A DNA stretch of 64,000 nucleotides from Streptococcus cristatus (GCF_001578775.1 NZ_KQ969063.1:63154-127153); one strand, 5' to 3'; positions 1-8,852 are shown, numbered from the stretch's first letter. Numbers and translations are program-made. The notes: a model not told the origin generated them from the sequence alone.

Positions 1-209
1 ATATTTTGCATTTCTGCATGAGCGCGAAGGTATTTATTTTCAAAGTCTTCTGCACGCTCATTGGCTAGTTCTAGTTCTGATTTTTCGGGAGTAGTTTCAT
101 CCGCTTCTTTAGCGGTTTCTACCTTTTCTTCTGTAGTTTCTACAGCTTCTTCAGCAGCTTCTACCACTTCCTCTTCTTTTACTTCTTCGTTTTTTGTTTC
201 CTCAGACAT
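1..209 (-). CDS. grpE: GrpE nucleotide exchange factor, N-terminal part (runs off the left edge)
   Basis: Only the first 69 codons are present. The reverse strand reads [14 protein letters not shown] followed by a Glu/Thr/Ala-rich acidic tail and then [20 protein letters not shown], the usual start of the GrpE coiled coil. GrpE releases ADP from DnaK in the DnaK-DnaJ-GrpE chaperone system. The start ATG (207-209) follows a strong ribosome binding site (AAAGGAGG). It lies 38 bases after the hrcA stop, so hrcA-grpE is the start of the heat-shock operon, with dnaK expected outside the window. The disordered acidic N-terminus is typical of streptococcal GrpE. Confidence 0.93.
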   Translation of the reverse strand, partial: MSEETKNEEVKEEEVVEAAEEAVETTEEKVETAKEADETTPEKSELELANERAEDFENKYLRAHAEMQN

Positions 210-247
210 TTTTCGCCTCCTTTTTAGGAATTTATGTAATTTCATGT

Positions 248-1282
248 TCAACTCACCTCATAATGATTGCTACTCAAATAGCGGTAGAAATCTGTGAGTT
301 TCATCGTCAAGACTCGATTGACAACATTGAGTTGACTGACCACCTTTTGGTAATCCAGATTGACTGGACCGACCACTGCCAGCATACCAAATCCCCGATA
401 GGGAATTAAAAACTTACTGGAAATCAAGGTTAGATTGGCCAGACAGTCCTCTTGACTGTCCGCAACACGGACATTTTGCATCTGATCCTCAGCTAGACTA
501 TCACGGATTTCAAAAGCCACCTTCTGACGATCATCAAAGAACTGATAAGCCTCAAGATCCGCAAAACGTAACAACTGAACCTTACCAGCTACAGCTACTT
601 TTTCCGAAAACATCTGAGCAAAAATATGCTCAAAGAGATCGAGAACATTGTCCGTCGTCGTAAAGTAACGCTGGATAATCTGCGGAATCTCCGTCCGAAT
701 CTTGTAGTGGATATCTAAGACCGTCTGTCCCAAAAAGCGCTCCTGAATCATATCCCTCAAGCGTAGTAGGTCTTCCTGGAGAAAATTCCTAGGAATCATG
801 AACTGACTGGTCAGAGTATTGGACTCATCCAGAGTAAAGACCGCTAAGGCTGCATGCTGACTGAGCACCACGATATCAAAAGCTGTCAGTCGCTGCCGAC
901 TAGGCTCGACGTCAAGAGCTACAACCGTGCAATCACTCAACTCTGCCAAGACGTCCGCTGCCCGCTGCAGGATATCCTCCAGCTTGAAGAACTCTTGGTC
1001 GAAAGCTTTGACAACCTCGTAGAGCTCATTTTCCGCTAGCTGATCAAAGGTCAAGGAATGACGGACAAAATACTGGAAACCTGCTACACTGGGCTTGCGG
1101 CCACTCGATGTATGAGCCTTTTCTAGCAACCCTTGTTTTTCTAAAGTCGCCATATCATTTCGAATGGTGGCACTCGAGGACTGGATAGACTCTTGCAAGG
1201 CTTTAGAACCGACAGGTTCATGTGTCTTGGTAAAGATATCAATGATCAGATTTAAAATCTCATTTTGGCGTTCTGTTACCAA
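248..1282 (-). CDS. hrcA: HrcA heat-inducible transcription repressor
   Basis: HrcA represses the hrcA-grpE-dnaK and groE operons by binding CIRCE operators, with GroEL as its folding partner. The 344-aa protein has the N-terminal winged helix (residues 1-70, with [20 protein letters not shown]) and a conserved HTSSGR segment at 57-62, followed by the GAF-like dimerisation region. Start choice: a GTG lies at 1291, but the ribosome binding site AGAGGTGAGG overlaps it and is correctly spaced for the TTG at 1280-1282. That TTG also gives the family's usual MVTERQ start. First gene of the operon, behind two CIRCE boxes, so it is autoregulated. Confidence 0.95.
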   Translation of the reverse strand: MVTERQNEILNLIIDIFTKTHEPVGSKALQESIQSSSATIRNDMATLEKQGLLEKAHTSSGRKPSVAGFQYFVRHSLTFDQLAENELYEVVKAFDQEFFKLEDILQRAADVLAELSDCTVVALDVEPSRQRLTAFDIVVLSQHAALAVFTLDESNTLTSQFMIPRNFLQEDLLRLRDMIQERFLGQTVLDIHYKIRTEIPQIIQRYFTTTDNVLDLFEHIFAQMFSEKVAVAGKVQLLRFADLEAYQFFDDRQKVAFEIRDSLAEDQMQNVRVADSQEDCLANLTLISSKFLIPYRGFGMLAVVGPVNLDYQKVVSQLNVVNRVLTMKLTDFYRYLSSNHYEVS

Positions 1283-1338
1283 GGACCTCACCTCTCTTTA
1301 GAAAATTCCAGCCACTGGCGAGATTTTATTTTTTATAT

Positions 1339-1365
1339 TTAGCACTCTAATACATTGAGTGCTAA
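1339..1365. promoter_or_regulatory. CIRCE operator, proximal copy
   Basis: Perfect TTAGCACTC-N9-GAGTGCTAA inverted repeat between the -10 box and the hrcA start. This is the HrcA binding site (established for the family). Confidence 0.96.
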
Positions 1366-1376
1366 ATCATGATTCT

Positions 1377-1404
1377 ATTATACACTCTTAAAAAAGAAAG
1401 TCAA
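1377..1404 (-). promoter_or_regulatory. Vegetative promoter of the hrcA operon
   Basis: On the minus strand: -35 TTGACT (1404-1399), 16-nt spacer, -10 TATAAT (1382-1377). It lies between the two CIRCE copies, so HrcA bound on either side can block polymerase. Confidence 0.85.
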
Positions 1405-1421
1405 GGCAAAAACTCAAAAAA

Positions 1422-1448
1422 TTAGCACTCTTTTCGCAAGAGTGCTAA
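1422..1448. promoter_or_regulatory. CIRCE operator, distal copy
   Basis: Second perfect TTAGCACTC-N9-GAGTGCTAA repeat, just upstream of the -35 box. Centre-to-centre distance from the proximal copy is 83 bp. Confidence 0.95.
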
Positions 1449-1474
1449 AAATCAGTCTGGGGACCTAGGAAGTT

Positions 1475-2026
1475 TCAAACCTTTCTTGTATTCTTACAAC
1501 TTCTTTGATGAGCTTTTAGTTTTTTCAAGGCCCAATCATAGTGGCTAGAGGTCGAACTGACAAAATACGCCCCTAAGGTGCTACCCCCTGTCCATTGATA
1601 AACTCCTTTTGAAAATAATTCTTCATTTGAAAAACACTCAGCCAAATCCATGACAGCCTGATGGGAGCTATTCAGTAGAGCGGTTGCTTCCTCGAGCGAA
1701 GTAGACTGGTGCTTTTGCCAAAAGGCCACATTCATATCGCCATAAGTTCGCCAGTTGTAAGGAGCAGGCAGAAAGGACTTCTCCTCACCATTCCTATTAG
1801 CTTCTACCCAGTCTAGGAGCAGTTGGTGCCATTCATAAAGATGGATTAAGATATCCCTCAGGTTCCGATCGCGCTGCCAGTGGGCTTCTTTCTTTTTCTT
1901 ATCCTTTGAAAAATCAAAGGGCCTCGTCAACTCTTCTGCTCTCATGTTCGAAATGAGCAGATTGAGTTTTTCAAAATTTTCTGTAGCAGCAGCCAGTAAA
2001 TCGTTTTTTGTTGTAGGTCTTGGCAT
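1475..2026 (-). CDS. ClbS/DfsB-family four-helix-bundle protein
   Basis: 183 aa. The opening MPRPTTKNDLLAAA, the RDRNLRDILIHLYEWHQLLLDW segment with its conserved His residues, and the later YNWRTYGDMN segment match the ClbS/DfsB (DUF1706) family. ClbS itself protects E. coli from colibactin; most members have unknown small-molecule or stress roles. It starts 12 bases after the stop of the GyrI-like gene, so the two form an operon. No transmembrane segment is seen. The family call is good; the substrate is unknown. Confidence 0.82.
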   Translation of the reverse strand: MPRPTTKNDLLAAATENFEKLNLLISNMRAEELTRPFDFSKDKKKKEAHWQRDRNLRDILIHLYEWHQLLLDWVEANRNGEEKSFLPAPYNWRTYGDMNVAFWQKHQSTSLEEATALLNSSHQAVMDLAECFSNEELFSKGVYQWTGGSTLGAYFVSSTSSHYDWALKKLKAHQRSCKNTRKV

Positions 2027-2038
2027 GACAAATTCCTC

Positions 2039-2653
2039 CTATCTGACGGAATACCTTAAGATGGTTTTCAACTTTTCTTCTGGTGTCCTATTTTTGTTGC
2101 TCAAGTAAATCTCTCTGTGAACTTGGTCGCGTCTCTCCAGCCCCAAGCTGCTTACCAGCTCGTCCATTTTCTCAAAAGACGCCGGCTCACTATCATAACT
2201 TCCTATGTGTAAGACCTGAATGGCCCGCTCCTCTGGCAATCTCTGCAAACAAATGTCGTCATAGAGGGGATTAGGCTTTTTCTTGCGGACATTCTCAAGC
2301 GCTGCCGCAAATATATCCTGATCGATGACATTGGGCTGCTGAATCATGAGCTGATAGCGAAGTCGACTTTTATCGAAGCCTTCCCCAGCAGCTTTTTCCC
2401 ATATACCTTCCAAAGGATAGACTGTGAAATCCGTTACCTTGTCCTCCGCCTCGTTTTTCATCACGGATTTAAAGAGCATTTTTATAGAATAGGCCAATGA
2501 ATAAAGGGCAGATACCCGCTCGGAGAAAGCCGCTTCATTGGGATTGCCCTCGCCTTCAATCACAATGAACTGTTGACTCGGTACCTCTACTAGCTCTGGC
2601 TTTTGCTTGGCCCCATAAAGGCCTTTCTCGCTTTTTCTCCATTCATATTTCAT
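2039..2653 (-). CDS. GyrI-like small-molecule-binding domain protein
   Basis: 204 aa. MKYEWRKSEKGLYG, the beta-strand block QQFIVIEGEGNPNE near residues 27-40, the central AYSIKMLFKS helix and the RYQLMIQQP and AIQVLHIGSYDSEP strands are typical of stand-alone GyrI-like (SOUL/BmrR-effector-domain) proteins. These bind or hydrolyse small hydrophobic molecules. The start ATG (2651-2653) follows AAAAGGAGG. It is the first gene of a two-gene unit with the ClbS-like gene and lies directly downstream of a WYL regulator, suggesting a small xenobiotic-response cassette (inference). Confidence 0.82.
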   Translation of the reverse strand: MKYEWRKSEKGLYGAKQKPELVEVPSQQFIVIEGEGNPNEAAFSERVSALYSLAYSIKMLFKSVMKNEAEDKVTDFTVYPLEGIWEKAAGEGFDKSRLRYQLMIQQPNVIDQDIFAAALENVRKKKPNPLYDDICLQRLPEERAIQVLHIGSYDSEPASFEKMDELVSSLGLERRDQVHREIYLSNKNRTPEEKLKTILRYSVR

Positions 2654-2684
2654 CTTGCTGCCTCCTTTTCTCTTCTTATCTATT

Positions 2685-2720
2685 AGTATACAAGAAGATA
2701 CCTGACACCCTATGTCAGGT
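2685..2720 (-). promoter_or_regulatory. Putative promoter/operator of the GyrI-like/ClbS-like operon
   Basis: An 8-bp perfect inverted repeat ACCTGACA-N5-TGTCAGGT (2700-2720) lies just upstream of a -10-like TATACT (2690-2685) on the minus strand, where a -35 box should be. No good -35 hexamer is visible, which would fit activator control. The palindrome contains the stop codon of the upstream WYL regulator. On the plus strand it is followed by a T-rich stretch, so it could instead be a terminator for plus-strand transcription. Confidence 0.4.
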
Positions 2721-3614
2721 TTTATATTTTTCTGCCAGCCTAGAAAGCATTTCCTTCATTTTCACTCGAATTTCGGGCGGATTTAAGACCTCCACAGCAT
2801 CTCCAAAGGACAGGATGTAACTATATAGACGATGGTCGTTGGGAATGTCGATTTCTGTATATAAATTTCCTTCGGCATCTGTCCGAATGTCTCCGCTTAG
2901 TTCATCATAAACCCTGAAAGCTACTTTGCGATCAAACTTGACTGTCAGTTTAATGGTATTTTCATAGGTCAGTTCTTTTTCCAAGACGATATCTTCAAAG
3001 CTGTCCTCAAACCTTTCCTCCAGCCGCTCCAGATTTTTCATCCGAGATAGTTTAAAATACCTGAATTCCTGGCGCAAGAGGCAAAAGGCATAGAGATACC
3101 AACTCTGATTTTTAAACAACAAGCGTACAGGCTTGACACGACGGCTTGTCTCCCGCTCATCACTAGCAAAGTAAGAAAAAGAAACAAGGTGCTTACCTAG
3201 AATCCCAGTTTTTAGTTGATGAAAGCTTTCTTCATATGCTTTATCATTTTGCCAGTGGTTAAAATCGATTTCGATCCAGTTGGGATTTTTGACTTGAAAT
3301 AGCGCCGAAAGCTTTGTAAGCAGGTCACTCTGGTAAAGCTGACTGGTGCTCTCCAGACCTTGCAGGGCCGCCATGATCTGCTCTTTCTCCTCCGCTGTCA
3401 GCAAGGACTTCCGCAAGACAAAATCCTCTGCGATTTCTATACCGCCACCCTTTCCTTGCGTGGTATAAATCGGAATCCCAGCGCTGCTTAGAGAGTCCAC
3501 GTCTCGATAAATGGTTCGAACCGAGACCTCAAATTTCTCAGCCAGATCCGTTGCAGTCACTTTCCCTCTCTCCAAAATATAGTACAATATCCGAAATAGT
3601 CGATTATTCTGCAT
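2715..3614 (-). CDS. YafY-type HTH / WYL-domain transcriptional regulator
   Basis: 299 aa. The N-terminal DeoR-type winged helix (residues 1-60: MQNNRLFRILYYILERG, then VSVRTIYRDVDSL) is followed by a WYL domain (about 140-230, with SWYLYAFCLLR and EFRYFKLSRM). WYL regulators bind nucleotides or other ligands and control stress and defence genes. The frame is open upstream into a repeat element, but the real start is the ATG at 3612-3614, preceded by AGGAGAAGGAG. It is followed by the GyrI-like/ClbS-like pair on the same strand, its likely target (inference). Confidence 0.88.
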   Translation of the reverse strand: MQNNRLFRILYYILERGKVTATDLAEKFEVSVRTIYRDVDSLSSAGIPIYTTQGKGGGIEIAEDFVLRKSLLTAEEKEQIMAALQGLESTSQLYQSDLLTKLSALFQVKNPNWIEIDFNHWQNDKAYEESFHQLKTGILGKHLVSFSYFASDERETSRRVKPVRLLFKNQSWYLYAFCLLRQEFRYFKLSRMKNLERLEERFEDSFEDIVLEKELTYENTIKLTVKFDRKVAFRVYDELSGDIRTDAEGNLYTEIDIPNDHRLYSYILSFGDAVEVLNPPEIRVKMKEMLSRLAEKYKT

Positions 3615-3705
3615 GCTTGCTCCTTCTCCTCTTCCTATTATACAATACTTGCCATAGCATGTCATATTTAGGCAGATTAGACCCAGGATAAGCTGAAATG
3701 AAAAA

Positions 3706-3883
3706 GAGAGTGGGACAGAAATCGGTAATTCGTTAGAATTCGATTTCGTCGTCCCACCTCCGCACAGTTGAGTAGGGCTGTAAAAGCTGATGAAATCAGC
3801 GTAGTAGAGCCCACTCAACCACTGCGTCTTGCTCGACAATCCAAAGACAATTGAGAGGCTAGGACTTTCGCCCCAGCCTCTTT
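3706..3883 (+). repeat. Structured intergenic repeat, copy 1 of 4
   Basis: About 175 bp beginning GAGAGTGGGACAG and ending GCCCCAGCCTC. Three consecutive foldbacks can be read: GTGGGAC...GTCCCAC, with inner AAATCG/CGATTT and AATT/AATT; GTTGAGT-GGGCT...AGCCC-ACTCAAC, with inner GCTGAT/ATCAGC; and a terminator-like GAGGCT...AGCCTC hairpin followed by TTT. It lies between the WYL regulator and mscS. The reverse strand is open and would extend the regulator frame, but that coding potential is a by-product of the repeat. Confidence 0.9.
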
Positions 3884-3931
3884 AGTGATTATAAACGTTA
3901 TTTCCGATAGATGTTATTCTCATGACCACTA

Positions 3932-4804
3932 CTAAGCTTTACCACTATTTCCTGTGACAGGGGCAAACGTTGGCAAAGCCACTCCCTCTTTTAGCAGCGC
4001 CTCATGGTAGAGCTTATAGAAAATATGGTACAGGCTCGCCTGCATACCGCTTGCAACGATTAAACTAATCCGAAAGTAAAACTGCCCGCTCGCAGTCATT
4101 TGCGGTCCCAGAATATCAGGTTCCTTCAAAACTTCTGGATGTTCTGGCACAGCTTCCTGATTAACAGCAGCGATAATCCGATAAATCTCATCCAAATCCG
4201 TCTCGGCATAGATAGGAATATCAATCAAAACCCGCATATCGCCACGAGAAAGATTGCTGACAACAGTGATATTTCGATTGGGCACAAAGTGAAGAGTTCC
4301 GTCCGCATCGCGTACCTGCGTAGTCCGAATCCCAACACTGACAACCGTTCCTGCGATATTGATAGCACCATTGGTCAAGCGAACATTATCCCCTACATCC
4401 AACTGACGCTCTAAGAGAATAAAGAAACCGTTGACTAGGTCGGACAGAAAGCCCTGCGCTCCCATCCCAATAGCTACGCCGGCAATCCCTGCCCCAGCCA
4501 AAAGACTTGAGACCGGCAAGCCCAAAATGGATAAAATCCAGTAGAACAAAAGAAAATAAAGTACATAATTGAGTAAATTCTCAATTAAGCGCATAATGGT
4601 CTTTTGCCGAGCCGCATCCTGCCGAGATAATTTCAAAGATGGCGCAATCAGTCTAGTCACAAACAGATGGAGAATTTTCTTAGCCACCCAAAACAGTAAA
4701 CACAAAAAGACCAAGGAGACGAATTTCGAAAACACATCATCCAGAATAGCTGACCAGTCAAATTGCTGGAAATAGCGTGTGAAAACATTCCCATTAGCTG
4801 TCAT
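3932..4804 (-). CDS. MscS-family small-conductance mechanosensitive channel
   Basis: 290 aa. The channel opens under membrane tension to release solutes on hypo-osmotic shock. Three transmembrane segments are visible (about 28-48, 74-95, 100-130). The last is the glycine/alanine-rich pore helix (AGAGIAGVAIGMGAQ) followed by FLSDLVNGFFILLE. The beta domain follows (DVGDNVRL, FVPNRNITVVSN). The start ATG (4802-4804) follows AGGAGGAAAGA. It stands alone, divergent from sstT. Confidence 0.93.
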   Translation of the reverse strand: MTANGNVFTRYFQQFDWSAILDDVFSKFVSLVFLCLLFWVAKKILHLFVTRLIAPSLKLSRQDAARQKTIMRLIENLLNYVLYFLLFYWILSILGLPVSSLLAGAGIAGVAIGMGAQGFLSDLVNGFFILLERQLDVGDNVRLTNGAINIAGTVVSVGIRTTQVRDADGTLHFVPNRNITVVSNLSRGDMRVLIDIPIYAETDLDEIYRIIAAVNQEAVPEHPEVLKEPDILGPQMTASGQFYFRISLIVASGMQASLYHIFYKLYHEALLKEGVALPTFAPVTGNSGKA

Positions 4805-4906
4805 TCTTTCCTCCTATGAGACACAAAAATCTTATTCATTATACCACAAAGGGCGGCGGATAATCATCAAAGCGGCCTTATTCTGTATAGGGTATACCAA
4901 AAAATA

Positions 4907-4935
4907 TTGATTTTATACGACCTCTAGCGTATAGT
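4907..4935 (+). promoter_or_regulatory. Promoter of sstT
   Basis: -35 TTGATT (4907-4912), 17-nt spacer, -10 TATAGT (4930-4935), 32 bases before the sstT start. Confidence 0.65.
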
Positions 4936-4967
4936 GGAAAGCAGTTTATTTTAGAAAGGGAGCTCCT

Positions 4968-6185
4968 ATGTTTCATCGAATTCTTTCTGCTTGGAATCGC
5001 GCTAATCTTATCAAACGGATTTCTATTGGGATTGTCACAGGCGCCCTGCTGGCTCTTATTTTCCCACAAGCCAGCGCTATTAGCCTCCTCGGCCAAATCT
5101 TTGTCGGCGGCCTAAAAGCTATCGCACCACTACTCGTTTTTACCCTCGTTGCCAATGCCCTCTCTCAGCACCAAAAGGGGCAGAAGAGCAATATGAAAAC
5201 CGTCATTATCCTTTATCTAATCGGGACTTTTGCGGCCGCCCTTGTCGCTGTCCTCGCCAACTATATCTTTCCTGTAACCATCGAGCTGACCGCAGCTAGC
5301 TCGTAAGTCAGTCCACCAGAAGGCATCGGCCAAGTTCTGAGCAATCTCCTCCTCAATCTTGTCGATAATCCAATCAACACCTTGAGCAAGGCCAATTATA
5401 TCGGTATTCTGTCTTGGGCAGTTGTCTTTGGAGTGGCCATGCGAGAAGCAAGTCAGCAAAGTAAAGAACTCTTGAGAACACTGGCAGATATTACTTCAAA
5501 GATTGTCGAATGGATCATCAATCTAGCCCCCTTTGGTATTTTAGGGCTAGTATACACGACCATTTCTGGCAAAGGATTTGAGGCACTTAAGAGCTACGGC
5601 ATGCTCCTTCTCCTATTACTAGGTTCCATGGCTCTTGTTGCGCTGGTCGTTAACCCCTTGATTGTCTTCATTATGCTTCGGAAAAATCCTTATCCACTGG
5701 TTTGGCGTTGCTTAAAAGTCAGTGGCGTCACCGCCTTTTTCACTCGCAGTTCGGCTGCCAATATCCCTGTTAATATAAAACTGTGTCGAGATTTGGGTCT
5801 CAATCCTGAAACCTACTCGGTCTCTATCCCACTCGGTTCAACTATCAACATGGCAGGGGCTGCGGTGACAATCAATACGCTCACCCTTGCAGCAGCCAAC
5901 ACACTGGGCATTCAAGTGGACTTTGGAACAGCACTGGTGCTCAGTATCGTTGCGGCCATTTCTGCCTGTGGGGCTTCTGGAGTGGCTGGAGGCTCGCTTC
6001 TCCTGATTCCTGTGGCTTGTAGCCTCTTTGGTATACCAAATGATCTGGCTATGCAAGTCGTCAGCGTTGGCTTTGTCATCGGTGTCATCCAAGACTCTTG
6101 CGAAACCGCCCTCAACTCATCCACAGATGTGCTTTTTACAGCTGTTGCTGAAATGAGCACCTGGCCCAAAGAAAAACGTTATTAA
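4968..6185 (+). pseudogene. sstT: Serine/threonine:Na+ symporter SstT, interrupted by an in-frame stop
   Basis: The frame from the ATG at 4968 (after AAAGGGAGC) to the stop at 6183-6185 encodes a 405-codon SstT-type dicarboxylate/amino-acid:cation symporter. It is broken only by a TAA at 5304-5306. The N-terminal part (112 aa, MFHRILSAWNRANLIKRIS to ELTAASS) and the remainder ([13 protein letters not shown] onward) are in the same frame, with no missing sequence apparent. The second part keeps the ion/substrate core ([34 protein letters not shown]). A true nonsense mutation would abolish the transporter. Readthrough or sequencing error are the alternatives. Confidence 0.85.
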
Positions 6186-6192
6186 ACAAAGC

Positions 6193-6233
6193 GCTGGGAC
6201 AAACAAGACCCCTTGTCTAGCCCAGCTTTTTAT
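6193..6233 (+). terminator. Terminator after sstT
   Basis: GCTGGG...CCCAGC stem followed by TTTTTATTTT, 8 bases after the sstT stop. Confidence 0.7.
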
Positions 6234-6287
6234 TTTGGCCTGAAAAACATTTTCCACGCCCTTTCCTTAAAGAAGATTTAACCTTTT

Positions 6288-6319
6288 CTTAAAGATAACT
6301 GATATCAGCTAGCTTTAAG
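6288..6319. promoter_or_regulatory. 32-bp palindrome upstream of the glycosyltransferase operon
   Basis: Near-perfect inverted repeat with arms CTTAAAGATAACTGAT and ATCAGCTAGCTTTAAG (14 of 16 positions pair). CTTAAAG is also repeated 22 bp upstream (6266). A -10-like TATACT follows at about 6331. This is a likely operator for an unknown regulator. The TTTAAG half-sites recall CiaR-type sites, but spacing and orientation are not a clean match. Confidence 0.45.
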
Positions 6320-6367
6320 CCGCAATCTGTATACTTTGTACAAATCATCTAAGAAAGAGGTATGGAT

Positions 6368-7411
6368 ATGGACTATCTAGTGATTCCGGCTTACGAGCCC
6401 GATTATAATTTGATTAAACTGATTCAAAAAATTCAGAACAAGAGCAATTTTCATATCATTGTTATCGATGACGGCAGCTCAGCCAAGCGCCAGACAGTCT
6501 TTGACAAGGCTGAACAATATGCGACTGTCCTCCATCACGAGAACAATCAAGGCAAGGGACAAGCATTGAAAACTGCCTTCACCTACATCCAGTCTCTGGG
6601 TCAATACGGAACCGTCATCACAGCAGATGCGGACGGCCAGCACAAGGTTTGGGATATTTTCCGTGTGGCGAACAAAGCTTCTGAAAATCCTAATCAGCTA
6701 ATCCTGGGAGCACGCGCCTTTACTGGAAAGGTACCTCTGCGTAGCCGCTTCGGCAACAGTCTGACTCGGGCTCTCTTCAAAGCCCAGACTGGCGTAGCTG
6801 TCTCCGATACGCAGACAGGCTTACGAGCCTTTACGACCAACATGATCCCCTTTATGCTGAAGGTAGAAGGTCAGCGCTATGAGTACGAAATGAACATGCT
6901 CCTAAAAGCCAGCAAGGAATATCCCATTTTGGAAGTGCCCATTGAGACGGTCTATATCAATGACAATCAAGGCTCGCACTTCCGGCCGATTCGGGATGGG
7001 CTCATGATTTATAAAAATATATTCAAATTTGCCCTGACTTCTCTCAGCAGCTTCATCGTGGACTACATGGTCTACGCACTGGCTCTCTTATTTTTAGCTG
7101 CTGCTCCGACCAGCCTGAGAATTCTCCTAGCCAACGGGATTGCCCGCGTGACCAGCTCGGTCTTTAACTACTCGACCAATAAAAAACTGGTCTTTAAGAA
7201 CGACGACAGTATACTCAAGACAGGAACTGGCTATTTCAGCCTAGCTCTAGTGCTCTTTATCCTAGACACACTGCTGATTCGTCTCTTCTATGCTGTCTTT
7301 GGTCTCAATCTTCTGATTGTCAAGATCATCGTCGGACTACTGCTCTTCACCGTCTCTTGGATGGTGCAAAAGAGATTTATTTTTAAGGAAAGGACACACA
7401 CTGCATCATGA
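6368..7411 (+). CDS. Family 2 glycosyltransferase fused to a GtrA-like membrane domain
   Basis: 347 aa. The N-terminal GT-A domain (1-210) has IDDGSS (34-39) and DADGQH (88-93, the metal/nucleotide-sugar DxD region) and resembles dolichyl/polyprenyl-phosphate sugar synthases. The C-terminal part (about 220-340) has four transmembrane helices of the GtrA type, including NYSTNKKLVFK. It probably charges a lipid carrier with a sugar at the inner membrane face. Start: ATGs lie at 6362 and 6368. The AAGAAAGAGG site ends at 6360, giving proper spacing only for 6368. It overlaps the next gene by ATGA. Confidence 0.88.
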   Translation: MDYLVIPAYEPDYNLIKLIQKIQNKSNFHIIVIDDGSSAKRQTVFDKAEQYATVLHHENNQGKGQALKTAFTYIQSLGQYGTVITADADGQHKVWDIFRVANKASENPNQLILGARAFTGKVPLRSRFGNSLTRALFKAQTGVAVSDTQTGLRAFTTNMIPFMLKVEGQRYEYEMNMLLKASKEYPILEVPIETVYINDNQGSHFRPIRDGLMIYKNIFKFALTSLSSFIVDYMVYALALLFLAAAPTSLRILLANGIARVTSSVFNYSTNKKLVFKNDDSILKTGTGYFSLALVLFILDTLLIRLFYAVFGLNLLIVKIIVGLLLFTVSWMVQKRFIFKERTHTAS

Positions 7412-8316
7412 AATTTTTAAAGAAAGGCTATGCCTACGCCTCCATTTTTGGCCTACTTCTGACAGCTTCTTTTAGCTACTCCATGTTGAAAACCTTCGTC
7501 ATTGCAGAGACCATTTCCACAGTCTCAAGCACCGCTTCTTCGTCCAATGCCGAGGCTGCCAGCAAGGCTGCCGAAACAGCCACAGTGACAGATACTAGCT
7601 ATTCAGACGACAATATCTCGGTCACGCTGACTGAAAAGACCGTCAACAATACCCAAGTCTACATCGCTGATGTGACCGTCAGCTCCGCTGAATATTTGAA
7701 AACAGCTCTCGCCAATAACACCTACGGGACCAATGTCACGGCCAAGACTTCAGAAACAGCGGCTAATAAAAAGGCTATTCTAGCGGTTAACGGCGACTAC
7801 TACGGTGCCAATTCTACCGGCTATGTCATCCGCAACGGTGTCGTCTACCGTGATACCGTCCGAGAGGACGCCAGCAATGGGGATTTGGCCATTTACAAAG
7901 ACGGCTCCTTTAAAATCATTTACGAAAATGAAATCTCTGCCGACCAGCTAGTCGAAGACGGTGTGGTCAATCTCCTAGCCTTCGGACCAGCCCTCGTAGA
8001 AAATGGCGAAATTGTCGTGAATACCAAGTCCGAAGTTGGCCAGTCTATGGCTTCCAATCCACGGACATCTATCGGCATCATTGACGAAAACCACTATATC
8101 ATCATCGTTTCAGACGGACGCACTTCAGAAAGTCAGGGACTTTCCCTCTATGAAATGGCTGAAGTCATGAAATCTTATGGCGTCAAGACTGCCTACAATC
8201 TTGACGGTGGCGGCTCGTCCACTATGTACTTCAACGGTCAGGTCATTAACAAGCCTACCACCAACGGAAATATTTCAGAAAGGACGGTGAGCGACATTGT
8301 CTACATCGGTTACTAA
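7408..8316 (+). CDS. Membrane-anchored phosphodiester glycosidase (NAGPA-domain) protein
   Basis: 302 aa. An N-terminal membrane anchor or signal (about 8-33) is followed by a Ser/Ala/Thr-rich linker (36-65) and then the phosphodiester glycosidase (NAGPA, DUF2233) domain. Signature segments are AVNGDYYGANSTGYV (126-140), LAFGPALVENGEI, SNPRTSIGI and NLDGGGSSTM (264-273). The family cleaves phosphodiester-linked sugars and is often linked to exopolysaccharide or wall-glycan metabolism. It lies outside the membrane, coupled by ATGA to the glycosyltransferase, so the two probably build and trim the same surface glycan (inference). Confidence 0.87.
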   Translation: MKFLKKGYAYASIFGLLLTASFSYSMLKTFVIAETISTVSSTASSSNAEAASKAAETATVTDTSYSDDNISVTLTEKTVNNTQVYIADVTVSSAEYLKTALANNTYGTNVTAKTSETAANKKAILAVNGDYYGANSTGYVIRNGVVYRDTVREDASNGDLAIYKDGSFKIIYENEISADQLVEDGVVNLLAFGPALVENGEIVVNTKSEVGQSMASNPRTSIGIIDENHYIIIVSDGRTSESQGLSLYEMAEVMKSYGVKTAYNLDGGGSSTMYFNGQVINKPTTNGNISERTVSDIVYIGY

Positions 8317-8716
8317 TCCCAGCAAAAAACGTTTCAAAAAAACAGCTGTTTCCTACATCCTGCTAACAATTTTCTTCTTTGCTTTCAGCAGAATCTATGA
8401 ATCCTTCAGCTTCGGGGAAACATCTGTCCACATGCAATATCTCTTTGCTCTTCCTCTCGTTGGGGGCAGCCTCCTCCTGCTCTTTATGAAGATCATTCCT
8501 AATCTCTCTCGGCTTAGCCTTAACCTCTGGAACTCAGCTGTAGCCACCATGACAGCCGGCATGCTCTTTCGTGGCATCGTCAATCTCTCTGGACGCTCCA
8601 CGACACTGGATATGCCCTACTGGTATGTAGGAGCAGGCTTTGCGGCTCTGGCTCTATTCTCCATGGTCTTTACGCGCAGTGTGTGGGTAGATAAAGAGAC
8701 CAGCTCAATATCCTAA
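8297..8716 (+). CDS. Small integral membrane protein of unknown function
   Basis: 139 aa starting at a TTG (8297) inside the end of the preceding gene (20-bp overlap), with no nearer in-frame start and a stop immediately upstream. Four hydrophobic segments are visible (about 16-32, 45-62, 78-92, 108-127). It is third in the glycosyltransferase operon. A decayed copy of its C-terminal third is found at 31223-31390. No function is recognised. Confidence 0.72.
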   Translation: MSTSVTNPSKKRFKKTAVSYILLTIFFFAFSRIYESFSFGETSVHMQYLFALPLVGGSLLLLFMKIIPNLSRLSLNLWNSAVATMTAGMLFRGIVNLSGRSTTLDMPYWYVGAGFAALALFSMVFTRSVWVDKETSSIS

Positions 8717-8732
8717 TCTCATAAAAAAACAG

Positions 8733-8765
8733 AAAGGTCGTGGTGTTTAAGCCACGACCTTTTCT
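8733..8765. terminator. Bidirectional terminator between the membrane-protein gene and hutI
   Basis: AAAGGTCGTGG-N8-CCACGACCTTT perfect stem followed by TTTCTT, preceded by an A run, so it serves both convergent genes. Confidence 0.88.
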
Positions 8766-8852
8766 TGAACACAAATCTGCTTTTTTATAATCAACAATAG
8801 AACTTCTAAGAAAATCTTTGCTATCACATGGAAATGAAACTGACTTGTAAGA

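Noticed and set aside
61-297. Ser-rich plus-strand frame over the grpE start
   Set aside because: It is the complement of the Glu-rich GrpE N-terminus.
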